From the NCBI GenBank assembly GCA_021397835.1, contig JAJFZO010000747.1:2110501-2174500 (forward strand): a stretch of DNA of 64,000 nt. The letters are read 5' to 3'. The stretch comes from Moringa oleifera. Its lineage: Eukaryota; Streptophyta; Magnoliopsida; Brassicales; Moringaceae. The position numbers were made by a program, and so were the translations under genes. A model generated the notes under the pieces. It was not told the origin of the DNA. It saw only the letters and a list, made by a program, of their open reading frames with translations, and made no database searches. Shown one piece after another: positions 26,992 to 41,085 of this stretch; positions within the stretch are counted from its first letter, which is position 1; each line of letters begins with the position of its first letter.

Positions 26992-28430
26992 AATTAGAAG
27001 TTGTGGAACAACGTTATACCTATATAGTGGTATCTTCATCTTCAGATAAATATTCTACTAGTTGTAAATGGGTTTACAAGATTAATAGAATTCAAATAGA
27101 TTTGTTACTTGTCATAAAGCAAGATTAATGGCTAAGGGTTATATACAAGATAAAGGACCTAATTTCATAAAGAATTTCTCTCTAATTACCAAGTTTGTTA
27201 CTATCAAGATCCTATTGGTTTTCTTTGTTAGTTAGCATTGGCAAATGTCTTATTAGATATTAATAATGACTTCTTAAATAAGGGTTTGTTTAAAAAAGTC
27301 TAAATCTTTTACTTTGTTATGATCACAATTGAAGGTTTCCTAGACAGGGGGGAAAAACTTGTTTGTAGCTTAATAAGTCTATCTATAAACTTAAACAAGC
27401 ATCCAAATAATGGTACTCTAAATTCTTCTAAGCTATTATTCAATATGGGTTTATGCAATCTAAGGTTGACTACTCTTTGTTCACCAAATGATCTAAATCT
27501 AGCTTTTATTGCCTTATTGATATATGTTAATGAAATAGTTATCTTTTCTCCTAATTTTTAGCTTTGATGTGATAAAATATCTGTTCATTGTTAGTTTAAG
27601 TCAAAAGATTTGAATTATCCTAAATACTTGATCTAAAAATTTGCTCATTCAACAAAAATAATTTTGCTTTCTCAAAGATAACACACTCGTCAGCTTTCTA
27701 AAGATATTGGTTACTTATAAGCAAGCCTACCTCACTTTTAATGGATCTTAAGCTTCACCTTGGTGCTAATAATGGTGACTTATTACCAGATACTTCCCTG
27801 TGTTGAGAGTTTATTGGTAGATTACTTAATCTCACCCTCTCTAGACCAAATATCAGTATTATTTTACACAAGCTCAACCAATTTTTATCTCAGCCTCGAC
27901 TTTTTCACCACAAGGTTGTTCATCATGCAAAACACTTTGGTCAAGGTTTATTCTTTTCTTCTTCTTTTTCTGTTCAGTTAAAGCCTCATTTTGATACTTT
28001 TACTTCTCTTTAATTGAAGACATTTCGGACGCAAACTAACCTTCTTGTTTAGATTACAAATATTCTATCACAAGATTTTACACTTTTCTAGGTGGTTCAT
28101 TTATCCCTTGGAAAGCTAAGACAAAATATAAAGCCCTGGCTACTACCACCAGGATTTCAATCTTCAATTTCTACTATAACTTTATTGTATCGTGACAATC
28201 AAGTTACCATTCATACTACTTTCAATCCGACTTTTCATGAACAAATAAACATATTAAAACTTGATGTTTCGTGAGTTTGAGACAAGGTTGTCGATGGCTC
28301 CATTAAGCTTTTATCTATCTGATTTCAACATCAGCTTGGTGACATATTCACCGAAGTGCTTCTTCTTTGCTTTTTTCGTTATTGTCCCGGATGGCTAGTA
28401 GAGATATTCATTCTTTCTCTTGAGATGAAA

Positions 28431-28857
28431 TATTAGAATATGTTATAATGTAAATTAGTGACTAGTTAAATAATTATTGTTAATTTATTAATTTATTTAT
28501 TTTTTGATGTGATAAATTATTTAATTTAGTCTATGGAGTCAACTTCTAGTATTTAAAGACTTTGCAATAGTTTAATAAATATTTCTACAATAACAAAAAC
28601 AAAGCATCTTTCTTTTGAATAAGGATTTTTCGTTGATTTGAATTATACTGAGTTTTTAATAAAATTATAACATATAATAAATTAATAAATTCAATAGTTT
28701 AAATTTTTTATTAATATTATAAATTATTAAAATATCTTTATAACTGTTTATTAAATAACTCAGCACAAAACTCAAATCAATAAAAAATCTTCATTTTTTT
28801 CTTCATTTCTCTTTAAATCTCTTTATTTTTAAACTTCAAATCATATTGCAAAACAAT
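28431..28857 (+). repeat. 3' LTR of outer copia element, split by a foldback element
   Basis: Homology to the 5' LTR covers about 28431-28616, breaks at the foldback element, and seems to resume at about 28800-28857 (TTTTTAAACTTCAAAT against TTTCTAAATTTTCAAAC in the 5' LTR). The second part is AT-rich and less certain. Confidence 0.5.
28617..28795. mobile_element. Foldback element / MITE with about 46-base inverted repeats
   Basis: The left arm 28617-28663 and right arm 28750-28795 are imperfect reverse complements, sharing AAGGATTTTT..TTGATTTGA..ACT(G/C)AG..TTAATAAA and its complement. The centre is about 86 bases of AT-rich sequence with no coding capacity. Size and structure fit a MITE. 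Superfamily is unassigned because target duplications are not clear. Confidence 0.65.
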
Positions 28858-30521
28858 TAATTAAAAATAACTACTAACTAAAGTTATATAAATATATTTG
28901 ACAACAAATAGATAATAAGTAAACATTTAAATAAGTATAGGAAAAATAAATTTTTTAACATCATAAAATTTTTAGATAGAAAGATCTTAAAAAAAAAAAA
29001 AATCAAAACCGATCTTATAAGTGTTTCCTTCATGCAACATCATTTGAATTTCATCATTAAATAAAAATATAAAAAATATTTGAATAGTTATATATAATTT
29101 TTAAAAAATATTAAATACATAATTTTTGTTTTTTATTAGATAAAACATATTTAAAATATTTTGATCAATATATTTTTAATAACTTAATAATAATGGTTAA
29201 TAAATATTTTCTTAAGAGTTGTAGACTTTAAAAAAAATAATAACAGCTTGAAAGCATTTAAGATTCTATAAAATAATAATTTTCTCAAAATTTTATAAAA
29301 AAAGATATAATTTGTTCAAAATTTCAAAATATAAAATAATCTTATTCAACCATATAAAATATTTACGTGTATCAAAAAAATAGGGTGCAAATTAAACTTT
29401 GGTCTCTAATAAATATCTTTATGAATAAAATGACAAATTTTAAACTTGGCATAATAATGAACCTTTAAAGAAAGTTTTAAAATGCAAACAAACTAACTAA
29501 TTAATATTCTTTTTTTTTAATTCCTTTGTGCTTTTTACTTTTTTTTTTTTTGGAAAACCTAAATATACTTTTGGATTTAAATAGTCCAAGTAATCTCAAC
29601 CAGAAATATTTTCCCTTCTAAATGGCTTAAAATCAAAAAAGAGAAATATTTTTTAAATCATAAAAAATACTAAAAATGTAAAAATGGTAATTAGAAATAT
29701 AAGAAAATTTTGTGGTGGTATCCGCACAAAATAAATGGGGCTAATCCACAAATTCATGGTGGTGCCTTCGTGAAAAAGACAGCTTATAGAGAAGGTCCAC
29801 AAATTATTATTCTTTGTAATGTTTTCTCAAAAATTTTATTGTTTATCAGTTTTAGTATTTATAAACTAAAATTAATAAAATAAAAATAAATATTATTTAA
29901 AATTTTTAAAAATATTCATTTTTTTAATTTTTAAAGTTAAATTTTGATATTTTTATTAAAAAAATTGATTGATGGAAAATAATCAAATTAAATTTTACTG
30001 AAAATTTTAAAATTTAAAAATATTCAAATTGAGGATATAGTATTATTAATTTTGATTTAAAATTTTTATATATGTAAAAAATATTTAATTTACCGTCATA
30101 AAAAATTATATTTTAAAAAAATTTAAAAAATATTCATAATAAATAAGTGATGAATTCAAAAGTATTTAAAATTAAATAATTGATTCGAAATAAAATATAA
30201 AATTTATTAAAATTATATTTTAAATATTTCAACAACGAAAATATGTTTAACTTTTTAATAGGAGTTTGAATCAAAATTCAATTTTGACTATTTTCCATAA
30301 ATGAGAAAAGATTGTGACGTGTTACAACATTTTAGTTCATAGAACTTTGAGGTTTTGGCATGTTTTCAAGGAGATATTAATTGCAGTGTCATGTATGATT
30401 TGAAACTTCAATTGATATAAGAATGAATCAAGATTGAATATCACAAGCATTATCAAGATACAGATTTCAGATTGGGAAGAAAAACGAGAAAAAGGATATC
30501 GAGAAACAGGGAGAGGAGTGA
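28858..30521. other. AT-rich spacer with decayed dispersed repeat
   Basis: No coding sequence. About 29930-30290 holds a copy of an AT-rich dispersed repeat also seen elsewhere in the window (AAAATATTCAAATTGA and ATTTCAACAACGAAAATA are its most recognisable parts). The last 200 bases are probably the 3' UTR of the minus-strand receptor-like gene. Confidence 0.45.
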
Positions 30522-33288
30522 CTAAATTTCCTCGTGTTCATGTTGGGCTTCATGACGAGTTGATGAGCCTGGATGGTGCTCTGCAGCCTCCATGGATGGT
30601 TGCTCCTGGAAGTTGACCATCAACTCATTCATGGCAGCCTGTCCAGCACTACCCACCATCTGCAAGTTCATTGTCGCTCCTGGTCCCTGTACAGGCAGTG
30701 TCCCATTTGCCATTTTGAGTCCTGAATTTGGCCCTGAATATCAACAGAACACAAAGTTCCAGATCAGAAGAGGACTGACACATTTGATCAGCATTAAGTT
30801 TACCTGTACAAGATTCAACTATGAAATATTTGCGTTCTTCAGGTGGCTTACCTGCAGAATTGTCTACAACAGCTGCCGATTTTCTCTTCTGGTGCAAAAT
30901 GATACAAAATCCAACAATTGCCCAGATAAGAACAAATGCTGGGATTGTGACTCCTAGTATCAATGGGAGCTTGTTGCTCTTATTCTTGCTGTCTCCTGAA
31001 GATGAAATAGATGGATCTTTGCTGCCTGTTTTAATTGTTTTACAGGACTTGCCAGTGGCGCATACAGCAGGATTTCCAGACACACTGTGAGTTTCATTTT
31101 AGGCATTCATGTAACTTAAAACCATGGATAATGTATGCAAAAATGGGCAAGATAAGTTGATGAGAAGCTCAATTACACTAATTTCAATTTGGTATTCTTT
31201 GATATTGAGGAGGGTATCGGTCCACTGAACTTGTTATCTGCTAAGTTCCTGAGGAGGGCAATCAATCTGATTAGTTGTCTGAAAAGTTAAAATTAACTTG
31301 AATCATCTGGTTCATGATAAACTTACAATAGCTTTAGATTAGGCAAAGTTCCAAGAAATTCAGGTATAGATCCATCCAAGCTGTTGTTGTGCAAGTCTCT
31401 GCAGCAAAAACAGAAGGAAAATCCAACAGTTTCAGATCAAGAAACTTTATCCAGCTGTTTCAGATGGAGAAACTAAGTGTACTCTGAAATTTCAGATTGA
31501 GTAACTCACATTGTCTCAAGAGCAGTCATGGAGCTAAGATCTGGGAGGGTACCAGACAGATCAAAACTGCTAAGGTACCTGAAAAATTTTCAGACAAGAT
31601 TTAAATTTTTGTAGTAACTTTCTGATTTCTCAATGACCAAGTTGGGAGTAACTTAATTACAATGCCGTAACACGAGGCGTGGCATCAGCGCTGCAGTTGA
31701 TCCAATCCCATACGTACGGAGCAGGAAGACAAGGGTCACCTTGCCATTCATTTAGCACATCGAATACACTTTGCAGTTCAGCTAATCCTTCCACTGACAA
31801 GAGCATAGCCATAACAATCAGGTTAGCAACTTCTCAATATACATTAATAATCTTTTCAAAACAGTCAACACAAATAAGATACAGCAGAATATCCTGATTC
31901 CAAGACCTTAAGCAAAATAATTGAGCAATAATAAGGAAGAAAGAAAAAAGAAGCTATGGAAGCTAAGTGAGTTATGTTCAGAGATACTAACCATCACTGC
32001 TATGAGTTCCATCTGTTAGAGGATCGGTAATGGTGTAAACTTCAAGGGCATTGATGAGAGGAGGAAGTGTTGAATCTGCGGTTGCCAGCAAAGAGAATGA
32101 AGTATTGGAAGAAGCTGTGACATTGCTCATATATACCTCTAATGCTTTTCCAAATGGTGGAATAATGGGGTCTGAAACAGCTACATTGTTTACGTAAATC
32201 TCAAAGGATCTCTTCTGGGTTATATCGAGCTCTGCAACTTCAGAGAAGTACATGTTCATGTAAATGGGAACTTTGATAGAAGGAAGATTATTAGCGAAAT
32301 CTATGGAGGTGGATGTTTTTGAGACTGTGAAAGCATTTTGCAGGACAGCTCTTGGAGGACGGTCGTTCTGAGTGATTTCTATGAACAATGCATCACTTGA
32401 AAGCTCAGTGAATCCTGCTGCATTAATGGCAGGAAGCCATATTCTGTCGTAAGTATCCTGCGGGTACCTACCAAATTTCAGAGAATAACGTAAGAGAACT
32501 CCAAAATTGAACCAAACTGAGATCAACTCATGAGAATCAATCAAAGAAAGAGACAGAGAGCTGAAAAAACGAAAAAATGGAAGTACGGCAGATGTACCTG
32601 ACAGTTTCTTTGACACCATAAGCAACTCTCCTCCTGAGGATCAAAGCATGGTTAGAGTTGACATTGCTGTACATGTTCAAGCTCAAGCTACGCACTTCGA
32701 TGGCTGATATGAAGGGAAGCATATCAGAGAACAGTTGGGCGACACAAACACTGATAGTGTCTTTCTTGGTAACATATATGGCCTCGTGGGAAACAACTTG
32801 GTCGGTTGATGTAACGACGGTGACCCAGTGGTTGCCGTCGAATTGAAGATCAAAGATTGGAGGGGAGGATTTCTTGTCGTAGTTGCCATAGAAGAAACTC
32901 GCTCGAACAAGAACTTGTTCCCCTTCTTCTGCATCAATGGAGTAACAGTTCTTGTTCCGAGTGGGAAATACCCTAAGAGTGGTCATTACCTGAGGCATAG
33001 TCTTGCTGGATTGCACTGTTTTCGGCTCACCGGATTGAATGTAGTCATCATCTCCGACCCAACTTATCAGATTCTCATCGGTGTAAAACTTAGAAGACCC
33101 ACAGTCAATGCTCACTGGATCAATCAAAAATGGCAAAAATGATGAAAAGAAGAAGACCAGAAACTTGTTCATCATGAAATTGGCTACAAGAAAGCGAAAC
33201 GAAGGAACAAATTGAGATTAAACTCACCGTCTGCCCATATGGGCAATGCACGAAGAGCTAAAAGAAGAAACAGAAGATGGTTAGTCAT
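30522..33288 (-). CDS. Malectin-like/LRR receptor-like protein without kinase
   Basis: Coding exons in + order: 30522-30733, 30852-31084, 31177-31248, 31327-31398, 31510-31578, 31661-31793, 31992-32467, 32598-33114, 33228-33288; 1845 bases, 614 residues, phase intact. Signal peptide MTNHLLFLLLALRALPIWA, then VSIDCGSSKFY opens a Malectin_like domain (to about residue 350). The hinge NEWQGDPCLPAPYVWDW is the one found in LRR-I kinases. Three or four short LRR exons follow (DLSGTLPDLSS, LDGSIPEFLG, FSGPIPSSI), then SGNPAVC, one membrane segment (LPLILGVTIPAFVLIWAIVG) and a basic stop KRKS. The roughly 100-residue cytosolic tail is Met/Gln/Glu/His-rich and has no kinase motif. Such proteins probably signal by pairing with a kinase; partner unknown. 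Exon pattern is that of malectin-LRR kinases, so kinase loss is inferred. Confidence 0.85.
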
Positions 33289-34817
33289 GGTGGTGGGGGA
33301 TGATCGCAGGTCGAAGATGATAAGATAATAACGAGACGCTTAGCTTAATAGCCTTTAAATACAATGAGAGAATGAACTAATCAAGCCTGATAAGTTACAG
33401 GTTTACTTTGACTTTTCTCTCTATTTCATAGCAGGTGGCAATGAATTCTTGTCAAGTTCTTCATGTTTGGTGGGTTTTTCTTAATCATTGGAGATGATTT
33501 AATCACATTATTTTGGTTAGAAGATGATTAGTGAATCCCACAATTGAATTTCGCAACAACTAAATATGTAATTATTTTTTTTACTAGTTATTACATTGAT
33601 TAATATATAAAAATTGAGAATTATATATTTATAGATGCAAAAAAATTTGCAATAAAAAATATAGAAATTAGAGTTAATTTCTTGTTCATTAATATGATTT
33701 TGTAAGATCTAAGAGTTAGATTTATGTATCATCAGGATTTTTCAAACCAAACTCATTATGTCTTAAATATTATATTATAAATAAAATAAAAATCATTGTA
33801 ATTTGTATTAAATTCCACATAAAATTTAAATAAAATTTTTATAATTTTTATAATAATAACATAAAAATAAATAAAAATATTTTAATTATTAATTTTTTCA
33901 AATTGCTACGTGTTATAATTTCACTTAGTTACTACTTTCATTTTTTATAAATTTTTTATTATAAACTTTTATAACCATAAACTGCTAAATACAATATATT
34001 ACCATCAAAAAATTTACATAAATGTAAAGAAATGAATAATTATTCACGAATAATTCAAATTAAATGTCATATCTAACAAAATCAAGCATTTATAATTTTA
34101 ATTTAATGTTCATTTCTCTTTAAAGAAAATTTGATTTGCCTTAAAAATGAGTCGTGTGGTGCCATAACGATGAAATGGAATAAGCGAGTTGACTTTGAGT
34201 GACATAGGTAGTCAATGTTCATAGATTAAGGCCATTGATGTTCCCCTTCATGATTCGTAGGTGAAGGACTTAAGGTTGGCAACTGCCCACAACCATTTAG
34301 ATACTTGGCTACTTCCCCTTATAAAACAAAGCAAGTTGCTAGTTTTTGGGTCAATAAATAAGAAATTAATTTAGGTAATTGAAAGTATAAGAGCACCACT
34401 TAGATATGATCAAGTCCATATATATACTAAGGTCATGACTGTTATTAAAGTACAAAGTAAATAAATTGTATGATGATAACACATAAGATGGGGTAGAAGA
34501 TGTTGGGCTGGTGGTAACAATTACTCTTTGTAGAGAGGCTTCAGATTTGGGCTTATCCTTTATGACCTAGTAAAATCGTATGGATTTTCTTTGGAGGAAT
34601 GATATATTTTTTTATAATACTTAAAGTTAGATAGATATTTTTTGTTGAAATTAAATTAAAAATCAAGAGTAAATTATAATAAAAAATTTAATATTTTTTT
34701 ACAATTTTCAAATTAAATTTGTAAAAAAAAATACATTTATATGAAATTTATGTTTTTGGTGAATATTAAAATTTTTTGTTCATAGTTTTTATTGATGTTA
34801 ATGATTTTACACATATG

Positions 34818-34853
<36 letters not shown>

Positions 34854-37800
34854 TTTCGTTATACAATTATTTTAACACATTTTTAAACAAATTTTAGTAA
34901 AAGTATATAAAATATAAATATTTAAAAAATAAGAAAATGAAATGTTGAGTTAAATTGTGCAAATAATAATTATAGGTATATCATGTGTATTAATAAAAAC
35001 ATAAATTTTATTTATATATATATTTACATATCTCAATTTAAAATCATAAAAAAATATATGTTCTTTTTATATTAACCCCAAAATCAAATATACAATTGAT
35101 TTAATTTGTATCATGATTGAAACAAGATAGATCTTGATTTTTTTTTTTTTTTTGGGAGCATAGTACCAAAATTCAATTAAGGTGACAAAATAAAATATAA
35201 ATTTTAAATTATTTTAATTTTATTTTATTAAAGTACAAATCCTATTAAATATTTAAATCCAAAATTTTATATTTTTAAAATTTGATCCAAAAAAATTATA
35301 AAATCATGACCACATATAAATTTTGCCACCTTCAAAATTGAAAATCATGTGTGATTGCCCCTCATGTACAAGCTTAATTAGTGAACGCTCTTATACATGT
35401 ACTATATTAAACTCAAAGCCTATAATGATAAAACAAAGAAAGAATTACAAATATGAAATTTAATCGGCATAATAAATCAACCCCTTAAAATAGATTTAGA
35501 ATAGTCAATATTTGCTTGCATTATGCTGAAAATTTCTTAATAGTAAAATATTTATGGAAAAGCTTAAAATTTTCGTCAACGATATAACTAAACTTTATTA
35601 CCTTATTCTAAACATTGAATAGGACAAATATGTTAAAATTATATAAGAAAATTTGTGTAGGTCGTAGGTTGAATAAATAGATTGACTCATCCTTTTAGTT
35701 ATGTTAGCAATTTTATATATTAAACATGTATTTTTTAAGCAAATTTTTTATTTTTATGATAATATTTTTAATTTTTATTATGAAAAATTTTAATTCATAT
35801 ATATATTATTTATTATGAAAATATTGCTTTGATAGATTTCATGTTATTTTAAAATAAAAAATATAAGAAAAAATCATAAAAATTATATCTATTTTTTAAT
35901 TCAAATCTTAAATTTTAATTTGATTCAATTTTATATCTGATTTTTTAATTTGATTCAAAATTTTGTCCAAAAAATTTTAAAATTAAGATTATTCAAATTG
36001 AAGATATTTTAAAATAAATTTTAATTTTATTAAAAAATATTCAAATTATCATTATTTAAATTTTTTTACTATTAAAATATTTTTAATAAATTATATTATA
36101 CAAATTTAAAAAATCATAAACAATGACTTGTGACTTCAAAATTATTTAATTTAAGTTATTGATTTAAAATAAAGTGTAAAATTTATTCGAGTTATTTTTA
36201 ATATATTTTAATTATAAAAATACTTTTATTTTTTATAAATATCTTAAATTAAGATTTAATATAAATCAAATTAATATTTTTAAAATAAAATTAACTTTTG
36301 AGATTCAAATGAAAAAATGTTAAATTTTTAATTTTTTATACATATTTAATTACAAAATATGTATATAAATATAAAACAGAATTATTGAATTATTTTTCAT
36401 GGAAAAGCCATTGGTAAAGAGAGAGATATTGCTGGCAGAAGGTGTTGACTGTGTTGTACCAGCTGATGAGGTGATAGCTGGAGTTTGTTTAAGTTATTTG
36501 GATACTCAAAGCTGACTTTGAACCTTCTAACTCATTACACAGAAATGACAAGTTGGCCACATTTCATCCATTTCTGCCTTGATTTTCTTAAACCCTATAA
36601 TTTACAATCTCCAACATCCCTAACCCAACAATTAAGGATTTTAATTATTAAACTAACACCAAAAACAATGCTTCTATGAAAAGTGAAGCATATACCACTA
36701 ATATATAATAACATATCATTTTATGTATTATTTTATGCATTTTCCGGAGTTGCTATTAGTAATCCATTCTCTATGTTCTCCTCTTTGTCATATGATTAAG
36801 CAAATTTTAAATTTAAGTCATAAAAATTAGAAATATATAATTAATTTAATTTAAAATACCAAAAATAAGCTAAAAGTAATTATATAAATCTGATATCAAT
36901 GGAAAATAAAGATATAGTTCAGATGGAACTAGTATATATATACTCAAATTCAGTCCCTTTAAACATCATATGGAATATCGATCATTTTGATCCTAAATTT
37001 ATAATTTTATTAATTTTAAAATATTATAAAATTAATTATATCTTAATTGATTGATTTGATTTAACTTATGTTTACTTAATGTTATGTTTGCAATTTTTAT
37101 TGAAAATAAAAAAACATTTATTAAATCAATTCTTGTCTTATTTGTTGTGTAATAAAAATATTATGAGTTTTGAAGCAAATATTATATATATATATATATA
37201 TAATTTTGACTCGCTTATTTTCAATTTTTAAAAAAAATTCTTAGTTTTGTAATTTTTCTTATGTAATTGAATTGCTTTCATCCCAATTTCTTGAGACTTA
37301 ATATGGGTTTGTGCCGAATTTGTGCAAATAAATTGGGTTACAAGTCTTTCTTCAACTTTGAGATTTGATTTTTCTTTTAATTAGTAATATCTAATCAACA
37401 TAAGCACGATACGCACTTAGTAACCATCCAAAGATTATTAATCAACTAATCCTATTATTATTATTATTCAAAATATTTTGTTAATTTAATTTGTACTATT
37501 CTTTTGAATAAATGCAAATATAATAATTAATAATGTAAATAAAAAATTATTTTATTTATTTTTTCTCATTGGTATGATGCAAAAAAATATATTTTTATAT
37601 CAACATAATTCATATCGATAATTTTTTAATAATAATAATATTATTATTATTATTAGAGGTGAATATGAAGAAAAAAATTATACTGAATTCACGTTTTAAT
37701 TTAAACTTTGTTTTATCAATTGACTTAGTATTATATTCACACTTTCAATTTGGATCATATTAAATTTAATTTTTTAAATTTAATTTTTTAAAATAAGAAT

Positions 37801-40800
37801 AAAAAATTAAAAAAAAAGGAAAAAAAGACCCAAGAAAGTAAAGTGCAATCCAATCAAAATTACAAAACAAATATAAAATTGAATCAATTAATGCAATAAA
37901 ATTTACATTAAAACATATTTAGTATACCTTTTTTATTTTTATTCTATATTTACACAATAAAAACTTATTTTAGCAAATGGACATAAATCAAGTGAATAAA
38001 AAACTTCATAATAAAAAATAATAATATTATTATTGACTTTAGACAACAAATTGCCTTCACCACTTATAACTCATTAGACTTATTAAATGGACCTTTTTTT
38101 CCTTTCTTTCTGGTAACAGCTGGGTCCAATTGACCAAACTTATTGCCCCACCACCACAATATTTGTGTCTTCATGTCATCAAAAGAATTCACTAATTTTG
38201 TCTGTCCAAACACATCAAACTATCATATTCTAAAATTTTTTAAAAAATATAATTATAAAATATGAATAATTAATAAAACTATCCTTTGTTCTCGACACGT
38301 TACATTTCGTTTTCAATTGTCCCCACGATTTTTGTTGCTTTCTCCGTTGTTTTTTTTCTAATGCGTAATTTACACGCTTTTGTATTATTTATTTATTATT
38401 TTAAACATAAAAAATTGGAAAAAGGTTAGGTTTCTCCATTTCAACTGGCACTAATTTTGGTAATCTTGCGTTATTAGGTTCGTTTATTTTTTCAAAATTA
38501 AATTTATAATAACGATAAAAGAAAAGAGTAGAGTCTCAAAAATCAAAAGTATTATATGTACAAAAATAAAATAAAAGCTACATAACAATGATGTTAATCT
38601 CATGTTATTAAATAAATTTTTCTACTGTAAAATTATTAATCAAATATTGATATACTAATTTAAACACAATTGAATTTTGTTAAAAATTTAAAATTTTAAA
38701 AATACTTAAATTAAAAAGATTTATAATAAATTTTCATTTTCATTTTCTATTAATATAAAAAATATTTAATCTACCATTATGAAAAACTTAAAAAAATTGA
38801 GAATTGAAAATATATATTATAAAAAATTAAAATTTAAAAAAATTTAAAAATTAAAAATTATTAATATTCAAAAAATAAACTCAAAATAGAACATAAAATT
38901 TATTTACGAAATAAAATAGCAAAACCAATTTTTTAAGTATTAATACATATGATTAGTGTATCAACCCTATTCCAACTAGATAGTTTATGATTTTGGCTTT
39001 TGTAATCCCTTTTTTTAATAAATTTATTGGATTTTATATTTCATAAAAGGAAAAAAAAAATCAATACCCACATGGTACCTAATTATCGAGCCTCGGATTA
39101 ATCTCTCATTTCTCTTTAATTATGCGGTTTTGTTGCTAAATCTTGAAGATAATTATTAATTAAGCAATAATTAGAAGAAGAAATTAACCAAAAAAATATA
39201 GTTATTTAGAATATTCAAAAAGTCTTCACATGGGTTAAAGAATTATGGGATGATTATTCCTAAGATACATAATTACAAGTTAGTGGAACAAATAATTAAA
39301 AAATGAAAAATAAAAAAAAATGAAAAGAGAATCTGACTCTTTAATTGAAAACTACAGTTGGCTTTGTTGAATTAGTGCCAACCCACCTAGTGTTCCATCA
39401 CTATCATTGATTTTAAATAAATTTTGAACATTTTTAATTAAATTATTTTTAATATTAAAAATTATTATGTTAAGTGAAGGAGAAGAATTCTTAAGCTAAA
39501 TTAAGTATTGAGAGTTTTGAAATTAGCAAAACTGGTAAGATTTTTATTTTTAAAAAATTGAAAATTGACTATTTGGATCAACAAATATGGTAACAAAATT
39601 TTAAATAATCTCAAAAGATAGTAAGAAAGCATTTGTGATTAATATATTAATCAAAATTAATTATTAAATCCCACTTGTATTTTTTTACTTTGTTCATTTT
39701 TCTCGAGTAGTACTATCCCAAAGCGTGTTACAACTATTTTTGGCATATAGTAGCGGAGTAAAACATTAATAAAAATAATTAAAAATAATTTATTATAAAT
39801 AACTATATTATTGAGATATTTTTAATTAGTTAATGATATTTGTATATAATCCAAAATTAAGGTAATGATGCGATCATTGATATAAAATTAATTAAAAAAT
39901 ATGATAATCATATACTTTTGACACATTAATTAATGCATTAAAATTTGCATGAAAAACAATGGATGACAATGCCACTTATCAACATCTAGTGATTTAGCAA
40001 ATAAATAATTTTGGCCAATTTTGATTTTACAAAGAAAGTTTTTTTTAGTCTTAATGTATAATTAATCCATGAAAATAATATGAATTTAATTACATAATTA
40101 AATGAGGAAAATTGCTATTTGAGAAGAATATGTGAACCCATGAAATAAATTAAGATTGTGTTCTAAAGATTTTGTGTCTAAATCAATGAAGAAAAACCAA
40201 CCAACAGATGACAGTAACTGGTTCTTTGCTTTTTGGTGTAAACTGGACAGAAGTCCACTAAGGAAGTCTCCACTTTCTTTTTCCTTTCTCTTCTTTTGTT
40301 TTCCCTTTCAAGCCACTGGTAAATGGTAAGAAAGTAAATATCAATGCCTTAAAGAAAAATAGTTAAATATCTGTGTTCTACTTGCCACCATTAAAGTTTT
40401 TCTCCAAGTGAAGAGTTATCTCTCTGCTTTACGTTACTTCTCTCTTTCTCTCTCTCTAGTTTTATTTGCAGTTCTGCTCCATACCTTTTGACTCTCTATC
40501 CCTTGATTTTTCCTGTCTTCTTTGATTTGCTTTTGCTGTTTTGTTTGTTTATCTGTTCTCCTTTTCCCATTTATTTCTGTATAAAAAATAATTCTAGGAA
40601 TCTGTCAATATCTGGGGTTGTCACTTGTCACCAACTTCAGACCAGCTTGTGCTTTGCAAGGTTTGTGCGCTGTATCCGCTCAGTTCCTCTTATTCGTGCT
40701 GAAACTTTTATCAAGCCCTGAGAGGGTTAGAACTCGATCTGGGATTTTGCATCTGGGTTTCTTTCTTTTGGAGCTTTAATGATCTTCAAGGTGCCCTCTT

Positions 40801-41085
40801 CCTCTTCCTTCTTCAGTTTCTTCTTGTGGGTGTTTGATATCCGTGACTGGTAGGTAGTTTTTGTATTGATTGCAATTCCTCTACCTCGCATGATCTTCAA
40901 GCAGCCATCCTTTTTCTTTTCCTTATTCATTTCTCTTCCTGGGGTTTCAATTCCTTCGATTTCATGATCCATTGATGCTTGATAGTTGTTCTTTCCTTGC
41001 TATTTCTGTCTAGAAGTTCCAGATTTTAGTTCCAATTAAGCTCATAAGAACCAATTTTTTGTTCCTCCATTAGTTCCCAGATTTT
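33289..41085. other. Long AT-rich spacer
   Basis: Nearly 7.8 kb without a supportable gene. The left end is the promoter of the minus-strand receptor-like gene (TATTTAAA on the minus strand near 33350). Copies of the AT-rich dispersed repeat lie at about 35930-36240 and 38640-38960. An (AT)n tract is at 34819-34848, and an AAT/ATT palindrome at about 37622-37655. From about 40250 the sequence becomes CT-rich and transcribed-looking; this is probably the promoter and long leader of the HERK1-like gene. Confidence 0.5.
34819..34848. repeat. (AT)n microsatellite
   Basis: About 15 uninterrupted TA/AT units in AT-rich spacer. Confidence 0.9.

Larger units (their letters stand above)
21221..28857 (+). 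mobile_element. Old Ty1/copia LTR retrotransposon, heavily decayed, with two later insertions
   Basis: The 5' LTR is about 21221-21427, ending TTCAACA and followed at 21428 by a degenerate copia primer-binding site (TGGTATTAGGGC against the usual TGGTATCAGAGC). The 3' LTR starts near 28431 and shares the GATTAGTGATTAG-like and AAAGA-TTTGCAAT-like segments. Between them, in order and full of stops: gag-like segment (LLFMDP near 22180), protease remnant (IDSKATKHICS near 22767-22800, where the family has DSGA), integrase C-terminal remnant (LKCLDVF, GYKLYD near 23780-23915), reverse transcriptase (CKWVYKIN near 27060) and RNase H (NPTFHEQINILKLD, then DKVVDGSIKLL near 28230-28310). Net length without insertions is about 4.9 kb, normal for copia. 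Outer borders are approximate; no clear target-site duplication. Confidence 0.8.
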
